From Oidiodendron maius Zn (Eukaryota > Ascomycota > Leotiomycetes > Myxotrichaceae), in NCBI GenBank assembly GCA_000827325.1, contig KN832882.1, forward strand, positions 227,050 through 291,049: 64,000 bases of DNA. Reading direction: 5' to 3'. Under the pieces are notes generated by a model. That model saw only the letters and a list, made by a program, of their open reading frames with translations. It made no database searches and was not told the DNA's origin. Shown here piece after piece: positions 47,043 to 58,794 of the stretch (positions are counted from its first letter, which is position 1; every line of letters begins with the position of its first letter). The translations under genes were made by a program, and so were the position numbers.

Positions 47043-47910
47043 TTAATGTAGTCTGCCATCAACCCCTTCTAAGAAGCCCCTTAGTGCGCTCGATAGTTCC
47101 TTGACCGTAACTGCATCCCGGGGAATCATATGTCCTTTGCCGTGGTCGAACATCTCGGCAACGTCGCTATCGCAGATGTTGTATAACGCCATGCATCCTG
47201 GGAGGTATGGATCAGAGGCCCCAACTACATGAAACGTCGGGATCGTAATAATTTCCCCCGTTTCATCTGAGAGGAGAAGCGTGTTCTTCCCCTCCGTTGC
47301 CAGCGGCGGCCATCCAGCAAAGAAAATTGCGCATTGGAAAGAGCTTCCCAGTCCCTCCAGCCGACGTCTTTTGAGATCGTCCACTAGGAGAGTCGAAGCT
47401 ACTGTGGCCCCCTCGGAATAACCGATCACGCCGTAGAACGGGCCATGTTCCTCAATCGTGCGGCAGAGGTCGTCAAGCATTCTTCGGACATCCTGACGCA
47501 GAGGAGCACTGTCATCGCCTAGAAATTCTCGCATTGCCTCTTCCGGGGATCCGTCGTGCTCAAAGTCTCGAAGCCCATTTAAAATGGTCAGAGGTTCGAC
47601 GCCGGCTTCATATTTGAAGAAACGGAGATGAGGAGGATTTCCGAACCACGGTGAGATATCTTCCGGTGGGTTCTCCTCTATAACCCCTTCTGTAAAATAG
47701 AACACTGCACTTTTGTCAGACTCGAGCTCGTTCACGATTGGGCCTAGACAGTGTCAGTGATAATCACATCGAGATGAATAGTAAAATACCCATCTGGATC
47801 CTCATAGTCTGCAGAAGGAAAATGTTAGCCTAGCATGAGGATTTTGGGCAGTTTACAGTAATTACTTGAGCATTGGTCAGGGCACCAGGAAGGCATAGGA
47901 ATTTCCTCAT
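47043..47910 (-). CDS. FSH-type serine hydrolase (LovG/Bref-TH-like polyketide release enzyme)
   Basis: An alpha/beta hydrolase of the FSH1 family, 254 aa. Members encoded beside fungal HR-PKSs (LovG, Bref-TH) release the finished chain from the ACP. Three exons are inferred: 47910-47866, 47808-47790 and 47743-47043; exon 2 is only 19 nt. The short exons rebuild the family N-terminus MRKFLCLPGALTNAQ followed by TMRIQMGPIVNELE. The catalytic triad is Ser about 131 (GYSEGA), Asp about 199 (GASDPY) and His about 226 (HGKGHMIP). The usual N-terminal LHG oxyanion region reads LPG. It is transcribed in the same direction as the PKS, 0.8 kb upstream of it. A role in release is inferred from family and position. 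Confidence 0.88.
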
Positions 47911-48504
47911 CTCTAGTATTGAAGTACAGCAGTACGCACGAGTCTATGTGATATGAATAGGATGACAATATTGTGACATATAAAGCTATTTTTTGAATAT
48001 TCGTGCAGCTACCTGATAAGATTCTGACACTAATGAATAACTATCCTTTCGACGGCATTGATCACGCTAGCACAGATATTTTCCTCAGTAAGAAGGATTT
48101 TTCGTAGATTACACACTCAGAGCTAGAATGAATTAGGTAAGTTTACTGTAGAAGGCTTCCATCGTGCCTTATCCTAAATGAGGAATTGCTGTCCAGTGGT
48201 CCCACTGTCCCACAGGGGCTTTGGGGCGTAACTGCGGGCCGCACATGGGGGCTTTAAACTAGTTTGTACCCTTCGTGGCACGGAGGATTTTGCTACACTG
48301 ACACCGGTAGCTTAAGATATTTGGCAAAGGTATATCTATCATAATATCGAAAGTCTCCATCTCCCCTCTCACACATCTTAGTCACGGGCATCACGAGTGA
48401 CTGCCACATGAGTTACACAAGCTTATATCCCCATATTTTCCTTTCTCATACTACTGTGTAGAGCATATGATACGTACGAATCTGTACCAAACCCCTCGTT
48501 GATA
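47911..48504. other. Divergent promoter region
   Basis: Lies between the hydrolase and the glycosyltransferase, which diverge. No further feature is recognised. Confidence 0.45.
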
Positions 48505-49695
48505 ATGTCACCATCTTTCGTCGAGACATCGGAGCTAAGGTCAATTCCATTGTCCCGATGCGATACAAGATCGGACGAAGAAATAATCTCAACTCTTCTT
48601 CAATATCAGCCAATCACGTCTGAGAAGAATGTATGGACGTTTTGGGATACTGGCTTTTGGGAGATGCGGCCTTATGTGAGGCGCAATATCATAGGATGGG
48701 TGCGACGGCTCGGGCCAGACTGGACAGTACGGGTCTTGGATCACATCGATGGGTCTCCATTAAATGTTTCCACATTTCTTGAAGCTACTGAATTTCATGA
48801 CGCGTTCAACAACAGAACCATGACCGGTCTATATGTGGGTGCGCATAGCGGTGATGTTGTCCGACTACCACTCCTGTATCATTACGGAGGCGTCTGGATG
48901 GATGCCGGTACAATGCTTTTCAGACACATAGATTATATCTGCTGGAAAGCCCTTGAAGATCCCAGTACACCATATGAAATTGCAGGGTTTGCACCTGGGA
49001 CTGAACCGGGTAACGACGTGATTATGAACGGCTTTATTGCGGCCAAAAAGGGTGACGGATTCATCAAGCGATGGCATGATGTCTATCTTGAGATCTGGAA
49101 ATGTCGGACGGACTGCATTGGATTACAGTCTCATCCCCTCCTACGTCTAGTGAAGAAAGTGGAAGTTCCTAAAGACTTGCAAATCACATTTGGAATCGAC
49201 AACTCGTTGATGAACGATTATGTCACGCACACCCTTGCATTCAAAAGAATTCGAATGTTACAGGACCCGAGTGACGGATTCAACGGGCCTCAGTATTGGG
49301 GGAAACATGCCTTCGTATTACCGGTCCAGGAAACGTTCCTCGCTCAGATATTGACCAAATTCGATGGCCAACGCCAATACAATCTCCTCTCTCTACCACG
49401 TGAGGCTGTTGCACCTACCGATCGTGATCCTGCTGCTGAAAATTTGGTTCAAGAGCTTCTCTCTCATGCATCTACCATGAAACTCTCACACGGGCTCAAG
49501 AATAACAAGCTTGTTCACTTATCGAAGCTCTGGGATCTACCAGAGAATGCAGATGCGGATATCGAGCCAGGAACTTTCGCGGCTTATCTTAGATGGGGTA
49601 GTATACATTTAGAGCAAACTAGAAGCCTTGAGCCGCTCCCTGTTAGGTGCGCTCCTGAGGTTCTGAAGGCTGGTACGTTAGAAGTTGTCGAATAG
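48505..49695 (+). CDS. GT32-like / capsule-type glycosyltransferase
   Basis: A single-exon protein of 396 aa of the 'capsular polysaccharide synthesis' glycosyltransferase group (GT32-related). The expected role is transfer of a sugar from a nucleotide donor. The N-terminal KNVWTFWDTGFWEMRP and NIIGWVRRLGPDWTVRVLD blocks are typical. The metal/donor site lies in SGDVVRLPLLYHYGGVWMD with AGTML. A second conserved part is NGFIAAKKGDGFIKRW. No membrane segment or signal peptide is evident, so it would act in the cytosol or be loosely attached. ATG 48505 is used because the two codons before it need a TTG start. In a polyketide cluster it may glycosylate the product. Similar genes also occur near fungal clusters without a known role. 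Confidence 0.8.
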   Translation: MSPSFVETSELRSIPLSRCDTRSDEEIISTLLQYQPITSEKNVWTFWDTGFWEMRPYVRRNIIGWVRRLGPDWTVRVLDHIDGSPLNVSTFLEATEFHDAFNNRTMTGLYVGAHSGDVVRLPLLYHYGGVWMDAGTMLFRHIDYICWKALEDPSTPYEIAGFAPGTEPGNDVIMNGFIAAKKGDGFIKRWHDVYLEIWKCRTDCIGLQSHPLLRLVKKVEVPKDLQITFGIDNSLMNDYVTHTLAFKRIRMLQDPSDGFNGPQYWGKHAFVLPVQETFLAQILTKFDGQRQYNLLSLPREAVAPTDRDPAAENLVQELLSHASTMKLSHGLKNNKLVHLSKLWDLPENADADIEPGTFAAYLRWGSIHLEQTRSLEPLPVRCAPEVLKAGTLEVVE

Positions 49696-50555
49696 GTTTA
49701 TTATAAGGATTGTTCCAAAACATGCCGCGTTATCGACAGCAATGTGATCGCATAAAGTATTTATGAGTTCTTAAAATAGGTGTATGAGATTCTATACATG
49801 TATTCCGGACAGCTCTTGGAAACTAATGACCTGACTATCTTGAATTGAGTGATACTTGGAAATGTAGCGGTATTATAATTTCACCCCCTCGGTGTACCAT
49901 AGAGTCCCATCCGTGGGCGGTAAGACGGTGGCAAATTTACAAATTTATCCCCACGTCCGGTAGGAACTAGCCACGCTAGTAGGGGTTTCACTATTCCTGT
50001 ATGATGATTTACCCCTGAATATAATACATACAAGTTAAAATTATGAGCAACTATTCCTCATTCAGTCAGTTTTGCGACGAGTAAGTGGTAAAATGAGACG
50101 TATTATTGGACAAAGTATCCCTGCCAGCGTGGCTAGTTCCTACCGGACGAGAGGATAACCGCGCCGCATTCTAGGGGTTCGAAGTTGCCCTATACCTGTC
50201 AAAGATAAGCCCCTGCGGCACGACAGCCGAATGTACAGGGAATGAGTACAAGCTTATCGTCGTATTTCGGATACTACTATGTGGCATAAGCGTGTCCAGT
50301 CATCCTTGACTAGAGATATCCGCTTCTACAACGTATGCATCTGTAATGTTACGTCGAGATCCCTAACCAACAGGCTTAAGCAGACAAGGAGACAGCACCA
50401 GCCAGCAAGCCGCATCACTCTAATCATTCGGGTGTAACCTACAATATTTCGGCACAATTTGGTCCCTTCATCACACATCGAGTAATCCGAGTTTTTTTGG
50501 CACTTCACACATAAGCTTGTCTCCTTACCTAGCAGAGCCCGTCCTAACGACCGAA
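49696..50555. other. Intergenic with an inserted MITE
   Basis: Contains the 214-bp inverted-repeat element listed separately. The right part should hold the methyltransferase promoter. Confidence 0.5.
49945..50158. mobile_element. 214-bp MITE inside the biosynthetic cluster
   Basis: TTATCC then CGTCCGGTAGGAACTAGCCA (49954 onward) recurs as an inverted copy ending at 50158. The core CGTCCGGTAGGAACTAGCCA plus CGCT is perfect over 24 bp and the outer 9 bp are imperfect. The interior has no frame. It lies between the glycosyltransferase and methyltransferase genes. A target-site duplication is not clear. Confidence 0.85.
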
Positions 50556-51522
50556 ATGGCGGATTCCACATACCTCTTGAACAGAGATGCGAGGGAATCA
50601 TCCAGGTCTGTACTCTAAATATACCAAAGATCGGAAATATCCTAACAATATTAGACTAATCGAGCAGCATGACTGGTTGAAGAGGCTACTAGGCTGCAAT
50701 ATTCACCCAGCCATTCCAACCAACACACCTGGTATACGTGTCGCGGATGTGGCTACGGGAACAGCAGTATGGCTACTAGAACTCGCCAAGACACTCCCAT
50801 TGGACGCTCAGCTCTACGGCTTTGACATATCGACGATGCAGTTTCCGGCCCCAGAGGCTCGTCCTTCAAACGTGTTTCTCCATGAACAAAATATTACCAA
50901 CCCTTTTCCTGAGAAATATCATGGGTTTTTCGATATTGTTGCTATAAGGCTTATAACTGCAGGTCTCCGGGACGGTGATTGGGACGCGGCTGTCAGGAAT
51001 GTGAATGTTTTGTTAAGTTTGTCTAGCCTACGCAATCTTGTAAACTTTGATCAATATTAACGAAGTGCAGAACCTGGAGGCTATGTGCAATGGATCGAGC
51101 CGGTACACTCTAACCTACAGGTATTCAACAAGAAAGTTGGGGCTCCGAACTCTGCAACTAGAGAAGCAGTTGGATATTTTCAGGAAGCGTATAAAAAGAC
51201 GTTATATCCAGGTCCAATACAACTACCAGATCTTTGTCTGAAGTATGGATTAGACGACATAGCAAGGGAAGTATTTTCGACGGATCAGTTTCCCGATTGG
51301 GAAAAAGTTCGTAGCCAAGGGAAAGCGTTCTTGTCTGGGGCATGCACAGTAATGTTACCTTTCATTGTGAAGGATGAGTCGAGAGGTTTAAGTATGGAAC
51401 ATGCCAACGAGGTTGTAAAGAGGTCTATGGAAGAATTGGAGGGAGACATCTATATTCATTCCGAGATGCAGCTCATTGTCAGAAGAAAGGGCACTTTACA
51501 AAACAAGCTACCCTCTCAATAA
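50556..51522 (+). CDS. SAM-dependent methyltransferase
   Basis: A class I methyltransferase of 287 aa of the fungal UMTA/LaeA-like group. It may O- or N-methylate a cluster intermediate. Three exons are inferred: 50556-50605, 50655-51016 and 51071-51522. Motif I is VADVATGTAVWLLELA, followed by LYGFDIS, the acidic-loop region. FDIVAIRLITAGLRDGDW and, across the second intron, LLKPGGYVQWIEP are the standard later motifs. Both introns have usable donors (GTCTGT, GTTTGT) and keep phase. The start ATG gives the family-like lead MADSTYLLNRDARESSR. Unlike the methyltransferase at 36.4-37.1 kb, this one is intact and unrelated in detail, so it probably does not replace the same activity. Confidence 0.85.
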
Positions 51523-51866
51523 ATAAATCACAAGTCTTTTCTGCTTCTAAATATCGCCTTTTCACTATAAAATAATATTGACTGATTATCTCCTGAAGGA
51601 TGGGAAAAAGAAGAGTGGCGATGCTGCTTTTGGTACGAGCGCAAACTAAAGAACAAGTCAATTGCTTAGGATGGGAAAAATGTTTTAGACAAGACATCTT
51701 GCATCAGATTTACTGATGGTTAGTAAATGATGGGCTAGAATTAAAAGCCGGACATTTTAAACTGAGCTCTGAATTATATTCCACGTGTCAATGAGAATAT
51801 AGGTGCTAAATTGCAAATCGCATATGATGATGGGAGAACTGACGTGCAAACCCAACCCTTAGCTGG
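51523..51866. other. Convergent spacer
   Basis: Lies between two converging genes. Nothing is recognised. Confidence 0.4.
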
Positions 51867-53225
51867 TCAGGCGTCAGATATAGACTTGAGCGCTTCATAC
51901 GTCTTCCTCTCAAACTCAGCAAATAGACCAAGACATGTCGGGTCTCCGGCAGGGAAAACCTGGCTACCATAAATCCCACTTACGCCGGTTGTCCTGTCCA
52001 TCCAGAAAAAAACATTCAGCAGTCCACCCCAATGCAACGAGCCCTTCGTTCTCCTTCCCGGCAAATCCTCAAGCACGACCATGCCCCCCATAGCGTAGGT
52101 GACATCTGTCCCTTTCGGCAAGCCTCCATATATGTTGTTTGTGGTTTCGTCCATCAAAACCCTTTTAACGCCCTCCCGCACAACAGCGCTCATCTCGGGG
52201 CGAAAGAGCTCGTCTACCATGTTAGATTGGAGAAGTCTACTATCGTTCGCCGTGATGCTATGCAGAATCTTCTGGTAGTCAACAATACTAGCATATGCCC
52301 CCGAGCCACCACTGTCCTCTGTCATGTCCACCGGCCATATAGTCTGTGGCGTCCATTGCACTGGGCCGGACTTCTCCTTACGAAGACTCACGACTACAAG
52401 GCGGCGGAATATGTCTGGGTACGAACGGATGCGAAATACTATAGACCCGATATCTAAGGGAGTTCCAATGTGTTGCTGTATGTAGCTTTCTAGTGAGAGG
52501 CCGCTGACACGTTCCACCATGAGTCCGGCCCAGTCAACACCAGCTATGTTATTTCAATATGTAGGCTCACAGTTACATGGAGACAGATTACTCACTTCCA
52601 TAAATGAAACCCTCACCGGGCTCGAAAACAAGTGGTGCCAGGCACCGGTCGATCAGTCCAAGACTTAGATCGCCAAACTTAGTGTAGCTCAGACCCGAAG
52701 TGTGGGTAAGGAGATGCCTAAAAACGGGAGTGAAGTACATTAGCGCCTGCTAAACAGCGTCGGAATGGGAGAATATACCGTAAGGTAATCTTATTTTTAG
52801 CCTTCGCAAATACCGGTGTTCCCGTACCATTTTCAACGCTGATTTGAACTTGTATATCCTTGAGTTCGGGTAATAGCCGAGTTACGTCCTCGTCAAGAGT
52901 GAATTGGCTGCGCTCTACACACTGTAGGGCAGAAATGGCAGTCATTAGTTTCGTACAAGACGCCATCCAATAAATAGCGTCCAGCTCCAACGGTTTAGAA
53001 TCCTCGCCATCTTTCAGCGAGCGGACACCAAATGATCTCGCATAGGAGTAGGAACCTGTGATTCCGAGTTACTGTTAGTTTCGAAGTAATGATAGAGGGT
53101 AGGAAAGGCTTTGCAAAAACAATTAAAAAAGTAATCTAACCATCTACGCTGGTTGCTACTATTGCGGCTCCCGGAATAGCCTTAGCATCAACTGCGGCTT
53201 GAAACGTGGATTCTGTAGATGGCAT
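51867..53225 (-). CDS. Beta-lactamase-fold transesterase (LovD-like)
   Basis: A serine hydrolase-fold acyltransferase of 386 aa. In LovD this fold moves an acyl chain from a PKS or thioester onto a hydroxyl; others in the family are esterases. Four exons are inferred: 53225-53141, 53055-52779, 52717-52596 and 52543-51867. The SxxK pair is Ser 61 / Lys 64 (MASCTKL). Other family blocks are HLLTHTSGLSY, YGTGVDWAGLMVERVSG across the third intron, and LHWGGLLNVFFWMDRTTG near the C-terminus. Phases agree at all three introns; the first is 85 nt, the longest here. With a LovG-like hydrolase and an HR-PKS in the same cluster, esterification of the scaffold is a reasonable but unproven role. Confidence 0.88.
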
Positions 53226-53701
53226 TGTCTGTGATAATAACGCTACATAACTTTGAGATAGTTGGTGTTCGGATTCGTGTACTATCGAGAGATCAAATCA
53301 GGTTAATAGGATGCGTGGGATTTGTCCAGCGCAAGATGCTCCTCTTTATACTAGCACTGGGGCGTGGTTTTCGGCTAAGGATATACCCACACCCCCTTGG
53401 CGTCTTATTAGCAATATACTCACACCGCCCATATTACTTACCCTTTTGGGCTAGGTAACCCTTTTCCACCAGCATCCCCTCTGCGTCCTGTATACAGGAT
53501 GAGACCAGAGTCATTACTAAAGTAACGAAGTATATAAATATATGCAATTTATGTCTGCGCTTGTCACTGGTGCGCAGGGCCTAGTCTAATACAGCTTAAT
53601 CGGTTGAATATTAGGCTAAGAGAGAATGAAGACTTTCAACAGCTGGCCCTGAGTAAATACAGGCAGGCTAAAATTTAGAAAGCTAGCTTTCCTAAGGGTT
53701 C
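53226..53701. other. Intergenic
   Basis: The transesterase promoter. Further upstream parts of the efflux-pump gene could not be recognised here. Confidence 0.4.
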
Positions 53702-54256
53702 ATGTTAAACATAGATGAGACACGGTCGGCCGTTATTAAGATAATCAGGCTGCACAAATTAAACGCCACGGCCACAGCCTGTACGACCTTTTCACGCGCC
53801 ATTGCTAGTGCCATTTTCTCAGCAATCAATGTGGCTGCTTTCAACGCTGGCCTGAAGAACTTCTTGCCAGAATATATTGCACAAGCTGCATCGGCTGCTG
53901 GGCAGCCCGCTGCCTCTCTTCTAGAGTTCATCGAAGTGTTGAGTAAAGGTAACACTGGGGCGTTGGCCAAAGTTCCGGGCATCACTCCTATGATCATTGC
54001 GCAAGGAACTCGTGCGTTGCAGCAAGCCTTTGCCGACTCCCTCCGGATTGTCTTCATCACCGCGACTCCATTTGAAGTTATTTCCTGTATCACCTCTTGG
54101 TGCCTGGGAGATTTGAGAGAGACGATAAATTTCCGTGTCGATACACCGGCCGAGGAGTTGCACGCAAAGCAAGACCACTACAAGGCTACTGCATGGTTTT
54201 CTCCTAAGCAGGATACGAGCCTGGAATCAACCGCTTTGGGTATCTCAAGGACATAA
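53702..54256 (+). pseudogene. C-terminal remnant of a TRI12-like MFS efflux pump
   Basis: An open frame of 184 codons matching the last helices of TRI12-like fungal toxin/siderophore exporters. AINVAAFNAGLKNFLPEYI, AAGQPAASLLEFIEVL, KVPGITPMIIAQG, ALQQAFADSLRIVF and the tail NFRVDTPAEELHAKQDHYK are in family order. A full pump is about 550-600 aa with twelve to fourteen helices. The first ten or so helices are missing, and nothing similar lies in the preceding 450 bp. It may still be transcribed but cannot work as a transporter. It is the only transporter-like sequence in the cluster. Confidence 0.75.
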
Positions 54257-54563
54257 ATACTTCTCCCCTAATCAGCCCATAAATAGAACGGTTTTCCATA
54301 ACCGGTATGCAAATTGTTCTAAGATTTATCTCATGTATCGACTCTCTTGTTAATTGATGCTTTCCTTGCGACGCACAGTGCAGCCACCTCCGTCCTAATA
54401 AGCTCCACGCTAGAAGTAGCGATATTCATCATGATAGACATCCTACTTAGGTAATTTTAAGTATTATTTACTTTCGCACAACTATTTAACTCAACCAGTA
54501 GATATTACCTTCAAGAGAAAATTTAATTTATTAATCGTGAAAGGCCACCTATTTAAATATCTT
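54257..54563. other. AT-rich spacer
   Basis: No feature is recognised. Confidence 0.35.
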
Positions 54564-56395
54564 TTACTTACTTACTTCTGTGTCCTCTTTAATTGGAAAC
54601 ATCTTTACTGTCTCATTCGCATGCAAAATGGCATCTCTAGCACCATCCCACGTCTTACGCTTTCCAGTCTCAAAGTATCGATACATATGTGCCGTCTCCA
54701 CCCCATTATTCATGAGGTTGTACATCTTCCGGTCCTCCAACCAGAACCTCCACCCGCGCCACCCCCAGCCAATATTTTCTAGGCCTGTCCCTGCGGCGCG
54801 ATGCAGCCAGCCTTGAAACTCCCATGCCTTGACCATACTGGTGTCAATGTTTGGCTCCATCTTCCACCGTGATGCGACCCAAGCTTGGTGTGCGTCAATG
54901 TGGTGATCTATCTCCGCTCGCGTCGGCAGCTTCTCCACACCCCGCCAAACGTTACTAACAGCCATGGCAGTCAAGTCGCCGAAGCTGAACCCGTTGCTCT
55001 TCCCAAACGCGCTATAGCAGATCAGCACACAGCTATCCGTGTACCGTGGAGGAAACATGTTCATGTATAGCCTGTAGATGGGCTCGCCACTGTAACCATG
55101 AGCGACCGGCGTGCTCTTCTCTAGGAAAGGGGCCACGCTTAAGTCCGCCTCATAGCCAGTGGCACAGATTACCGCGTCGATATCCTCTAAAACAGTACCA
55201 TCAGCGAATTCGATAGATTTGGAACCTGTAAATTTTGTGATCCCAGGCATGTTCCGCACAGTCCCGTCCTTCATCAGCGGCACCACGTCCTCCCAACTTC
55301 CAGGCAAGTTTAGCGTTATACTGGGGAATGGCTCGAGTCGCCATGCCGGATCTAGCTTTCCAAAGGTGCGCCGGCCGAGATAGGCGACGAGCGTATCAGC
55401 CAGCAGCTTTGCCAGCCAAGGGAAGCGTCGCTGGATGATGAACCCGATTTGCCGGCGCCGCCATGTGATGCCCAAATCCTGGGGGGTGCCGTTGCGGAAG
55501 CGTTTGAAAGGGACTGCGCCGCGACGATGCGAGAGCCAGATTTCTGATGCGTAGGGTGCCAGATCCGGAATGATGTCGCCTACCGTGCTCCCAAGGCCGA
55601 CAACGACAACTTTCTTGCCAACGAAGTCTTCAGGTCTAGGAAGGCCGTTAGAACCAGTGGGTCAGTGATTTTCTAGGAGTACATACTTTCGATACTGCTG
55701 GGAGTGCATGATGACGCCTGAAAACTTCTCTTGGCCGTCAAAAGTAGGCAGGGCTGCCTTTGTTTGATAGCCATGGCAGAACGCGATCTTATCGAACTCG
55801 ACTAGGCTGCTCTTGCCTTCGGATTCCATCTCGAGGACCCAATGGGTGTCCGCCTCGTTCCTGGTAACATTCTTGATGCTGGTGTTGAAGCGGATATCCT
55901 TGAGAAGGTCAAAATGCATCGCGTAGTCGTGCATGAACTCCTGGAAATGGTGCGGGTTCATGTAAACCGGATACTCTGGATTTTCACCATCAAACTCTCG
56001 CCCCGACGACTAGCAAACAGATATAGTCAGGAGATCAGGCCACGGTACTTACTGTCTGGAATAGGATAGTCACTGAAGCCACACGTGAATTTGCTGATAT
56101 TGGCGCGTGTTCCTGATGATCGTGTCAGCTCTCTCAATCCTGCCCAGGAGTGTCGAGTGGCAACACAGAAACGTACTGGGAAGTGCAGTGGTATGATTTT
56201 CGTCTTCCGAGAAGGCCCATAGGCCGCCGACTCGACTTCGTCGCTCAAACAAAGTCGTCACAAAGCCATCTGCGCGCAGCTGCTTCAACATAGCGAGGCC
56301 CGAGGGTCCTGTTTCTCAATCAGTGAGATGACGCTGGAACCCAACCTCTAAAGATACCGACCCGCTCCAATAATAGCCACCCGTACCTTCTCCAT
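54564..56395 (-). CDS. Flavin-containing monooxygenase (FMO)
   Basis: An NADPH- and FAD-dependent monooxygenase of 535 aa, able in this family to oxygenate N or S atoms or carry out Baeyer-Villiger chemistry. Five exons are inferred: 56395-56362, 56308-56177, 56112-56053, 55996-55687 and 55635-54564. The FAD motif GAGPSGLAMLKQL is rebuilt across the first intron. ERRSRVGGLW follows. The FMO signature is FSGVIMHSQQY. The NADPH motif VVVVGLGSTVGD is rebuilt across the fourth intron, and ATGYEAD lies near the C-terminus. The third intron (55997-56052) needs an acceptor at GCGAG rather than the more obvious GCTAG to keep frame. A role in tailoring the polyketide is inferred from position. Confidence 0.87.
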
Positions 56396-56681
56396 GTCAC
56401 TATATCACAACATTCAAGACTGCAACTACTGCTATCTTAGGACAGGCAGCTTCACGACGTGTATTATCGAAGTCGGAAGAATATTTCACCGTGTTAATAT
56501 CCAACAGATCCGAGATTAAAGCTTACGTGAGACGTGACCTTACATAACTTATTACAAACTAGTAAATAAATTCGCACCGGGCGCTAATCTAACAAACAGT
56601 TTCCCTTTCCTGCCATCCAAGGCCGGTTTAGATCAGTCACCATAAGCTTTGTGACATATGTCTGGTATAAGAAGTTTTATT
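56396..56681. other. Short intergenic, FMO promoter
   Basis: No feature is recognised. Confidence 0.35.
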
Positions 56682-57657
56682 TCATTGCTCTATAAGCTCA
56701 GTTGGGAGGCCTCTGATGGCCTTCTGCTCAGAGGGCTTAAGAACAATACCGAAATACCTCTCAAGCGCCTTGATCCTCTGCGTCTCATTCTGCAGCGTCT
56801 CAAGGACTTCTACCTCACCCATATATTTACGCTTAATCGTATCCTTATACAGAGTTATAATACCTGTAGCGATGCTAGTCTGCTCATCTATGATCGCTCG
56901 CATTGCCAACACTGTCTTCACAAAGAAGCTTGTCGGGCGTGTCATGGGGCTTAGGTTCATGGCCACAAAATCCTCGGGGAAGTACTCCAAATCAGTGAAG
57001 CAGTAGCATTCTCGCCACTCAGCGATGGCAATATCCTGGATAGAGTACACCCATATTCGCTGATTTGGATCCGTGTGTTGTGCGAGACTCCTGTATTCAA
57101 GCTTTCCAAGCTGACGTGGCAATACGAGATACTCGTAGCCATTTTGAAGAGGGACAGGTCGCATCGGTCCATCAGCGCCAAAGCCGACGTCCACGAGATA
57201 TCGTTTATCATCAATAGTGACCAGATTTGCCATATGACCCCTTCATGTGTGGCGATAATCAGTCGAATTTATTTTTATTTTATTTTTGGGGCAAGATGGC
57301 GCGTCAACTTACTTACCACGAACCATAACGATCGCCGTTTTTGACCCTGGCACCAATGTTGATCAGAGTGAAACCAAGGCCACGTAAGACAGCACCGAAG
57401 AAGGTATTCAGCTCCATACAGTAACCACCCTTGCCATCAATGACGATCTTCTGGAAAAGGTCATCAAGATCAAGTGATAGCAATCGGTGCTTTGAGTAGT
57501 GGAGTGCTGTCGATTCAAAGGGGACGGTAGACAGCTGACATGCCTGCAGCTCTTCAAGAAGCCTCAAAGGCTCAGATGCATGCTTTTCTTTTGGATAGTT
57601 GATGTGTTTGAGGTATTGATGGAGCTGCTCTTCCGTACAAGACATTTTGCAATACAT
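56682..57657 (-). CDS. Arylamine N-acetyltransferase family protein
   Basis: A cysteine-dependent acyltransferase of the NAT family, which uses acyl-CoA to acylate arylamines, hydrazines or related amines. Two exons (57657-57317, 57240-56682; intron 57241-57316) give 299 aa. The catalytic triad is visible as Cys about 80 (KGGYCMELN), His about 116 (GHMANLV, formed at the splice joint) and Asp about 131 (YLVDVGFG). FESTALHYSKH and VVPFE-like strands precede it. An alternative start four codons downstream (MSCTEE) is equally plausible. Fungal homologues detoxify plant benzoxazolinones by malonylation, and some lie in metabolite clusters. Substrate here is unknown. Confidence 0.9.
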
Positions 57658-58794
57658 GTATTTGAATTAGATGAGTAGAGTTGTGACGAGATATGGGATT
57701 ATGTCACGCGGATGGGAGACTAGTCCCTTCTAAATGCACTAACTAATTCAAATACTATACTAGCACCTACGAACGAAATACTTTTATACTAAAGTCTATA
57801 TACTAAATATAACTAGAGAAATCCGATGTTATCAAATCCTTAAGAATTCGGCACTCAATAAAATGAACGAGGTTTGCTCGAAGCCTCCCATTATACGCGG
57901 CCTACTCAATCTCGTCCGCCTACAGCCCACTTTTCCGGGCACCGCACAACATACCCGGCTAACCACATTCATGACTGAGCGTAACGTGAGGGATGGACAT
58001 TTTGCTATACGGCCTTGAGCGCTATTGCCCTTGCTTAGGATTTTAGATCGAGGAAGGCATGGCGATCTCCGGACGTTGACGAGGCGCAAAACTGGAGAAA
58101 TTCGAGGGTGGAGCAGTCATGTATTGTAGGTCTGGAGGCGGTCCTAATCCACGCCACTGCCCTAAAACTGAGCCAGGATAAATGCAGCAGGCATATGACT
58201 GTAAGATTTATGTCCAGAAGAGTGTACTGTAGTTGCTTGTACTGTACGTATAGGTGGGAAGAGAGCTGGTGTAGACTGTAGTTGGGAGCAGCAAATGGAA
58301 GTCAACAGCTACGATACCCTCTATGTGACTAACGGAGACAATGGCAGGATTCAATTTGGCTGAACTTCTTATCGAATTTGTAAATGTTGGTGGAAAGGGA
58401 GGTGGTCTTTCTAATGGGGTATTACTGCGCCATACACAATTTTTGGATCTGGCGGGTAGCTCGGTGACCTCGTGCCTCATAACCTCGCTTGGATTCGCTA
58501 TCTTCGTGCGTAAAGGTCGATTTTGGCTCCCGCCATCTCTTCCATCTTAATCTTCTCCTACGTACAGTAGGCGGTCAGTCAATCATTAGATATACCAGCG
58601 CCGAACAGCTACAGCCTGTACTGGGCGATTTCAGCAAGGGCGTCCATTTTATCCCCTCATCCTACCTCGTATGAGCGAAATCTCAGGTTTCGGGAAGGCA
58701 GCAACACCTCGTATTCGAATAGATAACAAAGACACACCTCCCCTCGCCACAACTGCTATCCCTTAGCTACTCTTAGGAAAGCAGCAATTGCAAT
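57658..58794. other. Divergent intergenic region, 1.1 kb
   Basis: Shared upstream region of the N-acetyltransferase and the alpha-glucosidase. No gene or inverted element is recognised. Short frames here lack support. Confidence 0.45.

Noticed and set aside
53692-54093. Minus-strand frame of 133 codons
   Set aside because: Antisense to the TRI12-like remnant, whose + strand reading matches a known family.
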